DNA from: Semisulcospira habei
Lineage: Eukaryota > Mollusca > Gastropoda > Semisulcospiridae
NCBI GenBank assembly: GCA_036245525.1
Contig: BTPG01000005.1
Location: 119,930,417 to 119,994,416, forward strand
DNA: 64,000 bases
Reading direction: 5' to 3'
Below, piece by piece: positions 21,522 to 30,699 of this stretch (the first letter of the stretch is position 1; the number at the start of each line of letters is the position of its first letter). The position numbers were made by a program, and so were the translations under genes. The notes beneath the pieces are model-generated. The model was not told where the DNA came from, searched no databases, and saw only the letters and a program-made list of their open reading frames with translations.

Positions 21522-22396
21522 ACTCGTAGAGATCGCCAGTGTATCGCCCTCCTCACATCACCATTGGCGAGTCTGAACTAAAGTCAGTGCACCAGTTTAC
21601 TTACCTTGGCTGCATTATCACGTCGGACGCCAAGCTGGACAAGGAGCTTGACAGCAGGCTGGCAAAAGCGAACAGCGCTTTCGGGCGACTTTTCAAGCGG
21701 GTGTGGCACAATCAACAGCTGAAAACAGGCACCAAGATCAGCGTGTACAGAGCTGTGGTCCTCACCACCCTGCTGTATGGTTCCGAGTCCTGGGTCCTCT
21801 ACCGCAGCCAACTACGACTCCTCGAACGCTTCCACCAGCGCTGCCTGCGTACCATTCTGGGCATTCACTGGAGTGACTATGTCACCAACGTCGAGGTCCT
21901 TGAACAGGCTGAAACTGTGAGCATCGAGGCTTTGCTGCTGCGGACACAGCTCCGCTGGGCGGGGCATGTCTCCAGGATGGAGGATCATCGCCTACCAAAG
22001 ATCACCCTGTTCGGCGAGCTTGCTACTGGACACCGTGACAGAGGGGCACCAAAGAAGAGATACAAAGACTGTCTCAAGAAGTCACTTAGTGCCTGCCAAA
22101 TCGACCACCACCAGTGGTCTTCGCTTGCTGCGGACCGTGACACCTAGCGCTCCACCATTTACAAGGCAGCTGTCTCCTTTGAGGACTCTCACAGAGCTAG
22201 CCTTAAGGACAAGCGGCTCAGGAGAAAAAACAGAGATGCCGCAGCTCAGAACCCTGGCCATACCTTCCCCTGCAGCCACTGCGGTCGAACCTGCCTGTCT
22301 CGGATTGGCCTCCGCAGCCACGAACAATCCTGCAGACGTCGTGGGCAACTCCTATAAAATCTTCGTTCGCGAAGTCAAGCCAAGACTCGTAGAGAT
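21522..22396 (+). mobile_element. 5'-truncated non-LTR retrotransposon with 12 bp TSD
   Basis: The insertion 21534-22384 is flanked by identical copies of ACTCGTAGAGAT at 21522-21533 and 22385-22396. It contains only the C-terminal coding part and a very short 3' tail. There is no poly(A). The 3' end carries CTTCGTTCGCGAAG (22362-22375), a 5 bp stem closing a TTCG loop, then TCAAGCCAAG. A short fragment with a target duplication is the expected product of target-primed reverse transcription that stopped early. The coding remnant is listed separately. Confidence 0.88.
21539..22357 (+). pseudogene. C-terminal part of a non-LTR reverse transcriptase, one in-frame stop
   Basis: The frame is open from the truncation point; the first codon is GTG, so no true start exists. 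It carries the post-catalytic RT motifs YLGCIITSD (near 21600), VLTTLLYGSESW (near 21760), RFHQRCLRTILGI and LRWAGHVSRM, then a basic region. This is the usual thumb/C-terminal part of mobile-element RTs. A TAG at 22145-22147 interrupts it where DRDT is followed by RSTIYKAA; a TGG-to-TAG change would explain it. The same frame stays open beyond the stop to TAA at 22355-22357 and encodes a zinc-finger-like C-x2-C-x12-H-x3-C motif (22271-22333), a common C-terminal feature of such elements. The RT palm with its Asp-Asp motif and any endonuclease are absent. It cannot act alone. Confidence 0.88.
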
Positions 22397-22439
22397 TTGC
22401 GTCTTTCCGTAGGCTATGTGACTTTCACGAAGCACAAAA

Positions 22440-22542
22440 TATGCTGACAAGCGAAAGAAATGCAACATTTTGGGAGTCATCGGAAACACTTTAGTGTTTC
22501 CGTTGATTTCAGAAATGTCAGATTTCTTTATTCGTCAGCATA
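22440..22542. repeat. Family C hairpin
   Basis: TATGCTGACAAGCGAAAG and TTTATTCGTCAGCATA are the tips. The inner GGAAACACT/AGTGTTTCC pairs perfectly around TT. Confidence 0.85.
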
Positions 22543-22655
22543 CAAACAGCCTCCATCAACAAAAAAGAAATTGGCGTAGTTACTACGTAAAAAAAATAAT
22601 AATAATTTTTTAAAATATAAAATAAAATTAAATTTAAAAAAAAAACACAGCAAAG
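22543..22655. other. AT-rich linker
   Basis: A run of AAATAATAATAATT and AAATTAAATTT, with no unit structure. Confidence 0.5.
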
Positions 22656-22659
22656 GGGC

Positions 22660-22715
22660 TGATGGTGTGATTCCTGTAGGAATCACTTCGATTAAAACCG
22701 CTGCCGACAGCCAAG
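22660..22715. repeat. Family D right part
   Basis: GTGATTCCTGTAGGAATCAC centre then AAACCGCTGCCGACAGCC right arm. The left arm is missing. Confidence 0.65.
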
Positions 22716-22800
22716 GGACTGCATGTACTAGTATCGACCATCAACATTCTGCTTAGGATGAAACCAACGTCTGACCTACATCGACTACGATCGTACCACA

Positions 22801-22892
22801 TTAACAATTTGAGTGGCGGTGGCGGTTTTAGTCGCGATGATTCCTGCAGGAATCATCGCGACTAAAACTGCTACCGACACACAAAGGATTAA
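22801..22892. mobile_element. Family D TTAA palindrome
   Basis: TTAA at 22801 and 22889. GGTTTTAGTCGCGATGATTC and its complement meet at CTGCAG. The right end reads CTACCGACACACAAAGGATT. Confidence 0.85.
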
Positions 22893-23060
22893 AATAAACA
22901 TCCGATGACCTATGCCGCCTCAAGAGTATTATGAAGTGCTTAGACAAGGGTGGGTTGCGGGGGATATTTTTCACCGAGGGTATTACATTTTGTGGCGCGA
23001 GCTTTTGCGAGCATTTCGATGAAGGAAAAATTCTCCGTAACTCACGAGAGCCCTGTTGCC

Positions 23061-23279
23061 TAACCCTTTTCATCCTGATACACTATTACCTGAAATCAGT
23101 TTGACTATGATAGTTCATTGGTGGTGCCAGAATAGCTTGGCGCTTGAGGCGCCAAGCTATTCTGGCACCACCCTTGAACTAAAATGGTTGTTCTATCTAC
23201 TAATCTGTAATGCACCCTTCATATGACAATAAGCTTTTTTTTCAAAGTCATTATAGAGATGTAGGCTCTAATAGGTTAA
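23061..23279. mobile_element. B4 TTAA hairpin element
   Basis: It begins TAACCCTTTTCATCCTGATA and ends AGGTTAA at 23279. The hairpin core AATAGCTTGGCGC-TTGAG-GCGCCAAGCTATT is intact, with the left arm slightly decayed (TTCATTGG). Confidence 0.85.
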
Positions 23280-23620
23280 AGTACCATTACGCATAAATGT
23301 GAAGACACATTTCAGCACCATTTGTGTTTGTTATGCCTTGTCGACACACCCCAATGAACTTTAACAGCAGTCTGGACACGCAGCAAAAGCGCACGCGTAA
23401 TCGCACTTATTTAGCCTTCGCTGCCGTTAGCGTGTCATTCTATTTTTAGCTATTTCTCTTACTGATAGCGTAGTATTTATAGAACGGAGTGAAGTCATTA
23501 TGAGGTTGATATAAAGACGACATGTGCTAAGCTGGATTGTCCTGTATCTTAAATGAACCGTAACTAGACCTGTGTGTAGCGTTTCTTAACCATCTGTTAC
23601 AGAAGTGTACCTTTGAACAG
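23278..23620 (+). repeat. Dispersed repeat N, copy 1
   Basis: It starts AAGTACCATTACGCATAAAT and ends ACAGAAGTGTACCTTTGAAC. The whole segment recurs in reverse complement at 27681-28018 with many substitutions. No coding capacity recognised. Confidence 0.85.
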
Positions 23621-23639
23621 TTATGACGGTGTTGAGCCT

Positions 23640-23857
23640 TTAACCCATTTAGCCCCGAGTCACTACAGCAGGAGATGGACTGATTGACCATGATAATTCA
23701 AGGGTAGTGCCAGATTAGCTTGGCGCCTCAAGGCGCCAAGCTAATCTGGCACTACCCTTGAATTATCATGGTCAATCCATCTCCTGCAACTGGTACATAA
23801 TCATTAGGCAACACCTCCAATTTTTGAGAAATGGGACCTTGGGGCTAAAAGGGTGAA
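23640..23857. mobile_element. B1 hairpin element, right TTAA mutated
   Basis: TTAACCCATTTAGCCCCGAG at left. The hairpin at 23688-23774 is perfect around GGCGCC-TCAA-GGCGCC. The right end reads GGGGCTAAAAGGGTGAA, so the terminal TTAA is now TGAA. Confidence 0.92.
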
Positions 23858-24159
23858 GCAGTTTATACCATGTGCCTCCTTCTGCCATTTTCATTGGACC
23901 GGAATCCTCATAACTTCCGAGTGTTTTTCCGTGTCAACAAAGATATTTCTCTTCTACAGTGTCTAGTGTTCGAATAAGAAAGAAATAGACCTGCACATTC
24001 CTGTAACTGTAACATAATCCATAGCGCAATTGTTGCTAACAACAGGCGGAGAGCTGCAGAGAACGGGGCAGATGACAAGATTGGTGAAGCCATGTATTAC
24101 TGAGTGCCCGTTTCTAGGCCGCTAGGGGTAGAAACATCGTTGTCAGGTAAATCGCAAAT

Positions 24160-24267
24160 TATGAGTTCGAAATAGCTCAGGCGGTTAAGCGTTGGAACGA
24201 AAGAGAGCAACTGTAATCGCCGGGTCGTGGGTTCGAGTTCCCGTGCCAGCCCCGATAGCTGGACTCA
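24160..24267 (+). mobile_element. tRNA-derived SINE-like head
   Basis: TAGCTCAGGCGGTTAAGCG (24173) fits a Pol III A box and GGGTTCGAGTTCCCG (24228) a B box, about 55 bp apart. The acceptor arms do not pair, so it is not a functional tRNA. Repeat R1 begins just downstream and may be its body. Confidence 0.6.
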
Positions 24268-24412
24268 CAATCCAGGGAAAAAAGACGGGCTTGTTTAATA
24301 GCGTGTACATTGAAAGGTCATGCTAAATCAAAGTACCACAGTTGTAGTGCGTCTGAATTGATCAGTGTTCAGGTCGTACTCAATGGGCAATAGCTGTCAC
24401 TGTTACCCCCAC
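24268..24412 (+). repeat. Dispersed repeat R1, copy 2
   Basis: It shares GACGGGCTTGTT, TTGAAAGGTCAT, GATCAGTGTTCAGGT and GGCAATAGCTGTC with 15648-15790. Confidence 0.8.
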
Positions 24413-24546
24413 CCCACCCCCCTCCATAACCCGCCCGTCTGGGCCGTCCATTATCACTTCGGTGCCGTGGACATTAAACCCCGAACAAACCAATCGCAGA
24501 TTGTTTGTCCACCCCAGCAATTGCCCTGCGAGTGGTGGAAAGCTAC

Positions 24547-24615
24547 TTTCTGCTGGTCTATGATTTGGACCTCACGGATGAAGGCAATATGGTACAGAAT
24601 CACGAACCAGCAACT
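24547..24615. repeat. Degenerate family E hairpin
   Basis: CTGCTGGTCTATGATTTGG and AGAATCACGAACCAGCA. Confidence 0.6.
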
Positions 24616-24731
24616 ATGCTATTTTTGTTAGGATTTATCTGATCTTCCATTGAAGCTATCGTTTTGGTTTTTTTTTTTAAACTCCTCTGATTCGGGATGT
24701 GTGGGGTTCTTTGTTGTTTTTTTTTTCAACG

Positions 24732-24943
24732 TTAACACATTCTGCTCCAGGACCGAAATCGGCAAATTTTGAAGTTGCCCCCTGAAGACTGTATTACACT
24801 TCTGGACTGAATAGACCGAGCGTGATAGTTCAAGGGTTGTGTCAGAATAGCTTGGCGCCCATAACAAGCTATTCTGGCACAACCCTTGAAATATCACGCT
24901 CGATCCATGTCTTGCCGTGGCGTGTCGGAGTTGAATGAGTTCA
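24732..24943. mobile_element. B3-type TTAA hairpin element, reversed
   Basis: TTAACACATTCTGCTCC at left. The hairpin arms CGAGCGTGATAGTTCAAGGG and ATATCACGCTCG surround AATAGCTTGGCGCCC. The right end GAATGAGTTCAA has a mutated TTAA. Confidence 0.85.
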
Positions 24944-25195
24944 ACGAATTCACCGATTGAACTCAAAAAAGGGTTCAAACACATTAACGTTTTCAAACTA
25001 CACAACGGCTTTCACGTAACATTAATTTCGCAAGACAAGTTCTTCATCCGAATGCCAAGTTTTCAGAAATGGTTAGTCCTCAGGGGGATTTTTTTTTTAA
25101 TTTATCAGCCCACACCTCCTGGGAGAGCTATTCAGATGCATTCACATCATACTTCTTTCCATGAATGCCGGTTTTCAGAAAACCCTTTGACGTCT

Positions 25196-25240
25196 GCATG
25201 AGACACAGATACTCGTGAGCATCTGCAGCCTTCTGTGAAC
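25196..25240. repeat. Degenerate family A
   Basis: GCATGAGACACAGATACTCG left arm with a poor right arm. Confidence 0.4.
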
Positions 25241-25267
25241 TTGATGCGGTCCTATATACGTTGATCT

Positions 25268-25371
25268 ACAAGAGGAATACATTCCCATAAGCTCCTGCGA
25301 TCGCAGGAGCTTATGGGAATGTATTCCTCTTGTTTATCGCAGGAGTTCATAGGAATGTATTCCTCTTGTTT
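25268..25371. repeat. Family A variant palindrome plus duplicated right arm
   Basis: ACAAGAGGAATACATTCCCA and its exact complement meet at GCTCCTGCGATCGCAGGAGC (25268-25333). The GAATACATTCCC sequence replaces the usual CATAGATCCTC in both arms. A further right arm (TCGCAGGAGTTC to CCTCTTG) follows at 25337-25370. Confidence 0.9.
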
Positions 25372-25511
25372 ATGTTTGTTTGGTTTTTGTTTTTTTGCAA
25401 TAAAAGGCCATACACCTATTGCAAATACAAACAAACAAACAAACAAAAAATGTCATAAAAACTGTATTTATGATATGAATGATCTAAACTGCTGGGGTTT
25501 ACGAATACCAG

Positions 25512-25550
25512 CAGCCGCATGGGCTCATGTGAATCTATACCTCCCGCATG
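25512..25550. repeat. Family A right half
   Basis: GCATGGGCTCATGTGAATCT then ATACCTCCCGC. Confidence 0.5.
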
Positions 25551-25869
25551 TGGCTTTCAACTCTCTCCTCAAAATCGGTACTGGTCCCTTTATCGCTAAA
25601 GCTCCTCCCCAACGGAAGAAGTCCCAGGGGTTTTAAGGGTGTGTGGCGCAGCGTGGCCCCTCGGCCTTTTCGTTGGCTTTTTGAAATTAGGATGTGATGG
25701 GATGTCATAACGCTTCGATGAGAAAATGGGACGCCAGTGCATCGTCTGTCCGCTCCACCGCTTCATGGCAGACCCTCCAGCGCAATTTCAAAGATGCCAA
25801 GTTTTTCTCCTTTTTTTCAGAACGATTCCTGAAGGATATTGCCATTTTGCGTCTCCTGAAGGGTATTTC
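25551..25869. other. Unassigned sequence
   Basis: No feature recognised. Confidence 0.4.
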
Positions 25870-25970
25870 TACCGTTATGTGGCAAAAGCCAGCATGTCCA
25901 TTTTCGAGAAAAGCGAGATTTTCATAGTATAAGAACGAAAATCTCGATTTTCCCGAAACTGGACATGCTG
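25870..25970. repeat. Family M hairpin, copy 2
   Basis: CAGCATGTCCATTTTCGAGA and TTCCCGAAACTGGACATGCTG are the outer arms. The inner AGCGAGATTTTCATAG and CGAAAATCTCG pair. Confidence 0.8.
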
Positions 25971-26065
25971 TTCTCTGCCATCGAGCGGCAGATCTGCGAC
26001 TTTACCATTTCTGGAATCATGTTTGGAAAGGAGTTAGTTTTCGGACAAGCAATGACAACATCGAC

Positions 26066-26130
26066 GTGCTGGTCTGTGATTTTGGACCTTGCGGCCTTTG
26101 GCCGCAAGGTCCAAAATCACAGACCAGCAC
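26066..26130. repeat. Family E perfect hairpin
   Basis: 31 bp arms (26066-26096 and 26100-26130) are exact reverse complements around a TTT loop. The arm begins GTGCTGGTCTGTGATTTTGG. Confidence 0.95.
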
Positions 26131-26427
26131 ACATGGCCCCGTCTTATCCAGTAGGTGACTGTTGTACATGGTTTTCAGTATACGATCGTAGCATGCAAAC
26201 GCTTGCAAACAAACGTCTATCCGCTGTTTGCGTAGGGAGATCAGTTGTTGTCCCAGAATCATTCACGTCCACGCGCGCATCAGTGTCAAGTTGAATTGCT
26301 ACTTTCTGATAATCATATGAATGTTCAAAAAGCTGGTTGCTTTTCTTTGATATGTTCGCATCAACAAACTGTGATTCCTTTATCCCCCTTGACTGCCGAG
26401 AGAAAAAAAAAGTGAATACGATCCAGC
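26131..26427. other. Unassigned sequence
   Basis: GACTGCCGAGAGAAAAA at 26391 resembles the left frame of A-long, so the next hairpin may be part of a decayed A-long copy. Confidence 0.4.
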
Positions 26428-26491
26428 TTCAAGAGACATAGATCCTCATGAGCCCTCGCGACTGTTCATGAGGATCTATGCCTCTTGCTGA
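26428..26491. repeat. Family A hairpin
   Basis: TTCAAGAGACATAGATCCTC and GAGGATCTATGCCTCTTGC. The centre is shortened to CCCTCGCGACTG. Confidence 0.85.
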
Positions 26492-26528
26492 GACCAGTTT
26501 GTATCCATGTTTGTTTTGTTTGGGATAT

Positions 26529-26640
26529 TTGTTTTTTTTTTTTATTTAGTTTTTTTGTTTGTTTGTTTGTTTCTGTTTTGTTGTTGTTTTTTTTGTGTTT
26601 TGTGGGGGTTTTTTTTGTTTGTTTTTTTTTTTGGGGGGGG
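26529..26640. repeat. T/GTTT-rich low-complexity tract
   Basis: T runs with GTTTG and a terminal G run. Confidence 0.9.
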
Positions 26641-26911
26641 GGGACGGCGCTGGCTGTTGGTTGTTGAATGAACCCAAGATTGCAGAAACAAAAATGTACG
26701 TGAAGTACAGAGACAGGGAAGGAGTTAAGGTGTAGACAAAGTGGACGTTTCTTAAAAATGTATGTTGGGGAGAGGTGGGGGTGGGGGGGGAATGAGGGGC
26801 AGACTGGTGCGAGAATGGGTTGAGGGTGGGGGGGGGGATTTGCATTAGGGAACATTTGTTGCATATTATTTGTTCGCATTTTCGTGATATCTGAAGCTGT
26901 GTTTTTTGTCC

Positions 26912-27054
26912 GTACCAAGTAAGTAGGAAAAAGCAATAACAGGGGAAAGATAATTGTGCATTGTCAACCAGTGATCTAGTTTGCTAGATCTATGATCACT
27001 GGTCGTTAATGCGCTGTCTCTCTCCTGACAGTGCTTTTTCCTACTTACTTGGTA
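26912..27054. repeat. Family L hairpin, copy 2
   Basis: TACCAAGTAAGTAGGAAAAA and its complement (TTTTTCCTACTTACTTGGTA) are the outer arms. The core has CCAGTGATC, TAGATCTATGATCACTGG and CTCTCCTGACAGTGC. Confidence 0.85.
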
Positions 27055-27065
27055 GTTCCTTACTC

Positions 27066-27148
27066 TGAACTCATTCCAGACATCCCTCATCAGGATACGC
27101 GACATAAAGCCGCCGCGCGTCCGAACGCAGCACATCTCGAATGGATTA
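27066..27148. repeat. Degenerate family G
   Basis: GAACTCATTCCAGACATCCC and GCAGCACATCTCGAATGGATT, ending near TTAA. Confidence 0.6.
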
Positions 27149-27334
27149 AAGGCAAACTACCGCCATAACTGTCTAAAGATACACTTAATAAATAAATAAA
27201 TCAGCGTATTAAGTAGGCGCTTTATCTCAATTGAAGATCGGCTCAAAGCGCCGCCGCGAACTGCACCCAACAAGCACGCTCACGTGAATCACGCGCATTC
27301 ACTCACCTACTGTACATAAACACAGAACATCCAC

Positions 27335-27597
27335 GTGGTGCTAAGGGCAAGCTCAAGCGAGCTACTGGAGTTTTGGAAATTCAAATCGTTTATATTTGAA
27401 ATTTGATTAAGTTGGCTCAAACTGATACCAAAGTCGTGGGGGAGGAAGAGCCGGAGTATCCGGAGAAAGAACCCCCGACGGTCCGCCCGGTGACACTTAC
27501 TAGAGGAGAAAAGTCCGACGCCGGAACCAGGTATCGAACCTCGCACCTCTAGCATTGGTGGCAGGCGCTTTTACTGCTGCGCCATGAACCGCCCCAC
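27335..27597 (-). mobile_element. tRNA-derived SINE, minus strand
   Basis: On the minus strand TGGCGCAGCAGTAAAAGCG (A box) is followed 40-50 bp later by GAGGTTCGATACCTGG (B box), then a body with TTCTCCGGATACTCCGGC, a motif common in metazoan SINE bodies, and an AT-rich end. No clear target duplication was found. Confidence 0.7.
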
Positions 27598-27680
27598 TTC
27601 AGTAACAAACGGTTACGAAACGCTACACACAGGTCTAGTTATGGTTCATTTGGACACAGGAGAATCCAGTTCAGCACACT
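27597..27680 (-). repeat. Extra partial tandem copy of repeat N end
   Basis: GTAACAAACGGTTACGAAAC at 27602 and GTAACAAATGGTTACGAAAC at 27699 start units 97 bp apart. The first is an additional copy of the N terminus. Confidence 0.8.
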
Positions 27681-28018
27681 GTTCAAAGATACACTTCTGT
27701 AACAAATGGTTACGAAACGCTACACACAGGTCTGGTTATGGTTCATTTCGACGCAAGAGAATCCAGTTCAGCTCACGTCGTCTTAATATCAATTAACCTG
27801 ACAATGACTCCTTTCTATAAATACAGTGCTATCAGTGCGAGAAACAGCTAAATTTAGTTTGAAACGCTAACGGCTGCATATAATAAATAAGTGCGATTAC
27901 GCATATGCTGTTGCTGCGTGCCCAACTGCTGTAACAGTTCATTAGGTGTGTCGACAAGACATAACAAACACAAATGGTGCAGAAACGTGTCTTCGGATTT
28001 ATGCGTAATGGTACTTTA
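27681..28018 (-). repeat. Dispersed repeat N, copy 2 (inverted)
   Basis: It matches 23278-23620 in reverse complement from GTTCAAAGATACACTTCTGT to GCGTAATGGTACTTTAA. The GTCGACA and TAACAAACACAAATGGTGC blocks are conserved. Confidence 0.85.
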
Positions 28019-28036
28019 AACTCAAAATTATTATTT

Positions 28037-28128
28037 ATCCCTGTGGCTGCCGGAGGCGCTTTTTGTCGCGATGATTCCTTCAGAAATCATCGCGACAAAA
28101 AGCGCTACTTTCTGCCAAAGGGATAAAT
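28037..28128. mobile_element. Family D palindrome, TTAA replaced by TATC/GATA
   Basis: GGCGCTTTTTGTCGCGATGA and TCATCGCGACAAAAAGCGCT are perfect arms around TTCCTTCAGAAA. The ends read TATCCCTG and CAAAGGGATA. Confidence 0.85.
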
Positions 28129-28130
28129 AC

Positions 28131-28198
28131 ATGCTGGTCTGTGAGTGTAGACCTTACAGCTTTAGCCGGCATGGCTAAGAATTACAGGCCGCCACACG
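28131..28198. repeat. Degenerate family E
   Basis: CATGCTGGTCTGTGAGTGTA then ATTACAGGCCGCCAC. Confidence 0.55.
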
Positions 28199-28284
28199 AA
28201 TCAACAAAACTGCACACTTATGGAGAGTCACGTCTGTACGTGTGACTGGTCCGTCGTGAGATGGTCTTAGTTGCCTGCTTGGCT

Positions 28285-28515
28285 TTAACCCCTTTACTGC
28301 CGAGAAAAAAATGCGAACAACGATCCAAATGCAAGAGGCATAGATCCTAATGAGCCCCCGCGACTGCGGGGGCTCATGAGGATCTATGCCTCTTGCTGAG
28401 ACCGGTTTGTATCCATGTTTCTTGGACGGTGTTGGCTTTTTGGTCGTTGAATGAACCAAGATCTCAGAAACAAAAATGTGCGTAAAGTGCATGTAAGTGA
28501 CAGAGAAAGGGTTAA
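28285..28515. mobile_element. A-long TTAA element, complete (231 bp)
   Basis: TTAA at 28285 and 28512. The left frame CCCCTTTACTGCCGAGAAAA and right frame GACAGAGAAAGGG enclose the A hairpin at 28331-28396, which has one arm mismatch. This copy best defines how the abundant A hairpin sits in a TTAA element. Confidence 0.9.
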
Positions 28516-28735
28516 AACCCTAATGACTAAGTGTGACCATGCAAAACGCTTTAATTTTTGTCCGCATCACATACATTTCTTTCCTCATCTTCTCTCAATC
28601 ACGTCTCATTCCTCAACGTTTTTTCATTCCTCTATACCCAATTTACCATTCATTTTCTCTGCCGCACATTTTTCGACAAGAAAACGACGGTCAATGTCAG
28701 CTCAGATCAAACCTCTTATTCATCCCCTTTCCATA

Positions 28736-28805
28736 CGCAAGAGGCATAGATTCTCATGAACCCCTGCAAACTTGCAAGACCTCCTGAAAATTTATGTCTC
28801 TTGCT
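28736..28805. repeat. Family A hairpin
   Basis: CGCAAGAGGCATAGATTCTC then AATTTATGTCTCTTGC. The inner arms have diverged. Confidence 0.75.
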
Positions 28806-28964
28806 CGTACGGGCATACGATACCTTTATATATTCGCGCCTTAGAAAGGCGAAAGTTATAGAGGCTTAAGCCTAACCTGGATTTGGAGATGGGGATGGAC
28901 TTTTGGTGTGTGATGTTGCGTAAACAGTAGTTAATTCAACCCCCTTTGAAACTGTAATACGACA

Positions 28965-29015
28965 TAGATGTTCATAACCCCAGCAGGCTGCAAAGGGGTG
29001 TACTGGAATCTATAC
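28965..29015. repeat. Degenerate family A
   Basis: GACATAGATGTTCATAACCC and GGAATCTATACGCCTG. Confidence 0.45.
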
Positions 29016-29427
29016 GCCTGACACTGATCGATCCCGTTACCGTCCTCACTCAGATTGCGAGAAGACGTCCGGGTGAGGCCTGCGACTCTGCATGCAGTAA
29101 AGATGGATAGTTTTTCAAATGAGGTCGCTGGCCGTTAAAACCTCGGCGGTAATGGGGTTTGGGCTCCAAACCGGGTCCGGGCTTATCCCCTGGAAACCTT
29201 CATTGCCCTTTCCATCCATCATGCGTTGGAAGGGGGGAGGGGGAGGGGGGCAGGGGGCAGGGGGTAAGGAATGTGGGTAGAGGTGGTTGGAGAGATATTT
29301 CCTCAGTAGACGCCACGCGTCAACAGAGAAGCGTTGATCTTGTGGCGAGTCCTTCGGCGAACCAGCCTCCAGGAGATCCTCAGTCAGTCCTTTTTACTGC
29401 CGATGTATATGCAATCACCGTCCGTTT
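29016..29427. other. Unassigned sequence
   Basis: G-rich at 29230-29290. No gene recognised. Confidence 0.4.
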
Positions 29428-29493
29428 ACAAGAGGCGTAGATTCTCGTGAGCCTCCGCATCCGCGGGGGCTCGTGGGAATCTACTCCTCTTGC
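29428..29493. repeat. Family A hairpin
   Basis: ACAAGAGGCGTAGATTCTCG and GGGAATCTACTCCTCTTGC. Centre CCGCATCCGCGGG. Confidence 0.85.
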
Positions 29494-29854
29494 GGAGTTT
29501 GTTATATCAATACTCTCCTCGGACGAGGAACGTTCACCCCTACTATGACCAGAGAGAGGACTCGTAAGACTGACAGCCAGATGACCTCTTCCATTGGAGG
29601 GACACTAATGTAAGACTGAGATACAACTCTTCCAGCAGTAGACAGACCGTAATTAGCCACTGCAGACTGTAAGGGGCTCAAGAAAGTGTTACACTTCTTC
29701 AGAGCGTCTTCCTGAAGGATGTATGCCGATCTTGTTGACGGTTTCAGGATCCGTAGCTGTAGCACGTATTGTCAAAGGTGTTCGCCTAGAGACGAGAGAG
29801 GAAAACATTGTCATTAATTTGCTAACTCACTGGCGCGGTGTATAGAGCGGGAAG
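29494..29854. other. Unassigned sequence
   Basis: No feature recognised. Confidence 0.4.
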
Positions 29855-30150
29855 GGGTGCTCATGGGCATCTAAGCTCATGAGGATCTAAGCCTCTTGCG
29901 GACGACCTCAGGATCTGCGCGTCCTGCGCAAGGTTTCAGCATCGACGCATTTTGAAAGCTTCACGGAAAGGATTCACCGAGGACAAGAACGCGACTGAGG
30001 ATGATGTGGTCTCTTGCCGCCAGACCTGGGCTGCGGTGTGAGACGGATCACGAGGATCTACGTATTTTGTAGGCGGCTTGACGACCTCCTGAATCCGTGC
30101 AGTTTGCAAACGGTTTTAGGATCACGAGGCTCTATCCATTTTGCGGATGG
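29855..30150. repeat. Run of family A right halves
   Basis: GCTCATGAGGATCTAAGCCT (29875), ATCACGAGGATCTACG (30047) and ATCACGAGGCTCTATCC (30121) are three successive right arms without left partners, joined by similar GACGACCTC and GGTTTYAG spacers. Confidence 0.55.
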
Positions 30151-30301
30151 ATTCGGGATCTGCGCCTCGATATTGCCCGTATTTGATGGTGGTTTTCAGA
30201 GGACGAGACAGGAAGATTCCCTCGTTTGCCAGCTCATTGCCGCGATGTACAAGTCACCCGCTCGTGCTGTTTTCAAAGTTGTCCATTACAGTGACCCTTC
30301 T

Positions 30302-30374
30302 ATCAGCAAGAGGCATAGATTCTCATGGGCCTCTGCGGGTGCAGGGGCTCGTGAGAATCCACGCCTCTTGCTGG
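30302..30374. repeat. Family A hairpin
   Basis: ATCAGCAAGAGGCATAGATT and AATCCACGCCTCTTGCTGG. Centre CTCTGCGGGTGCAGGGG. Confidence 0.9.
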
Positions 30375-30699
30375 CATTGTGTGATATGCCACCATTCAGC
30401 TGTTAAGACCTAGGGATTCATCAGAGCAATTGTTTGGCCAATGCACGAAATTTCGCGTGAGGAGGTTAACGACGGCAAATCTTTGGTTTTCTTTTCTTTT
30501 TCTTTTTTTGTGAGGAGTTCGAGACTGGACTAAATGAGCTGGTTCGCGAAACGAGTTTTAGATTGTTTTGTGATTTAGATAGGTGGCTGGATGTGGAGTT
30601 CTGATGATGTTGTTGCATGCTGATGACGACGGCTGATTACGACGCAGCTGTAAATGATGATGATCTAGAAAAATGGTGTGCGAGACGAATGCTTTCTTC
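30375..30699. other. Unassigned sequence
   Basis: T-rich at 30488-30508. Otherwise featureless. Confidence 0.4.

Noticed and set aside
21966..22412. Alternative 148-codon plus frame
   Set aside because: Out of frame with the RT fragment, whose motifs are in the other frame.
24173..24253. Functional tRNA gene
   Set aside because: A and B boxes are present, but acceptor arms do not pair and no proper anticodon stem could be drawn, so a SINE-type head is more likely.
27307..27555. 82-codon minus frame
   Set aside because: Lies entirely inside a tRNA-derived SINE.
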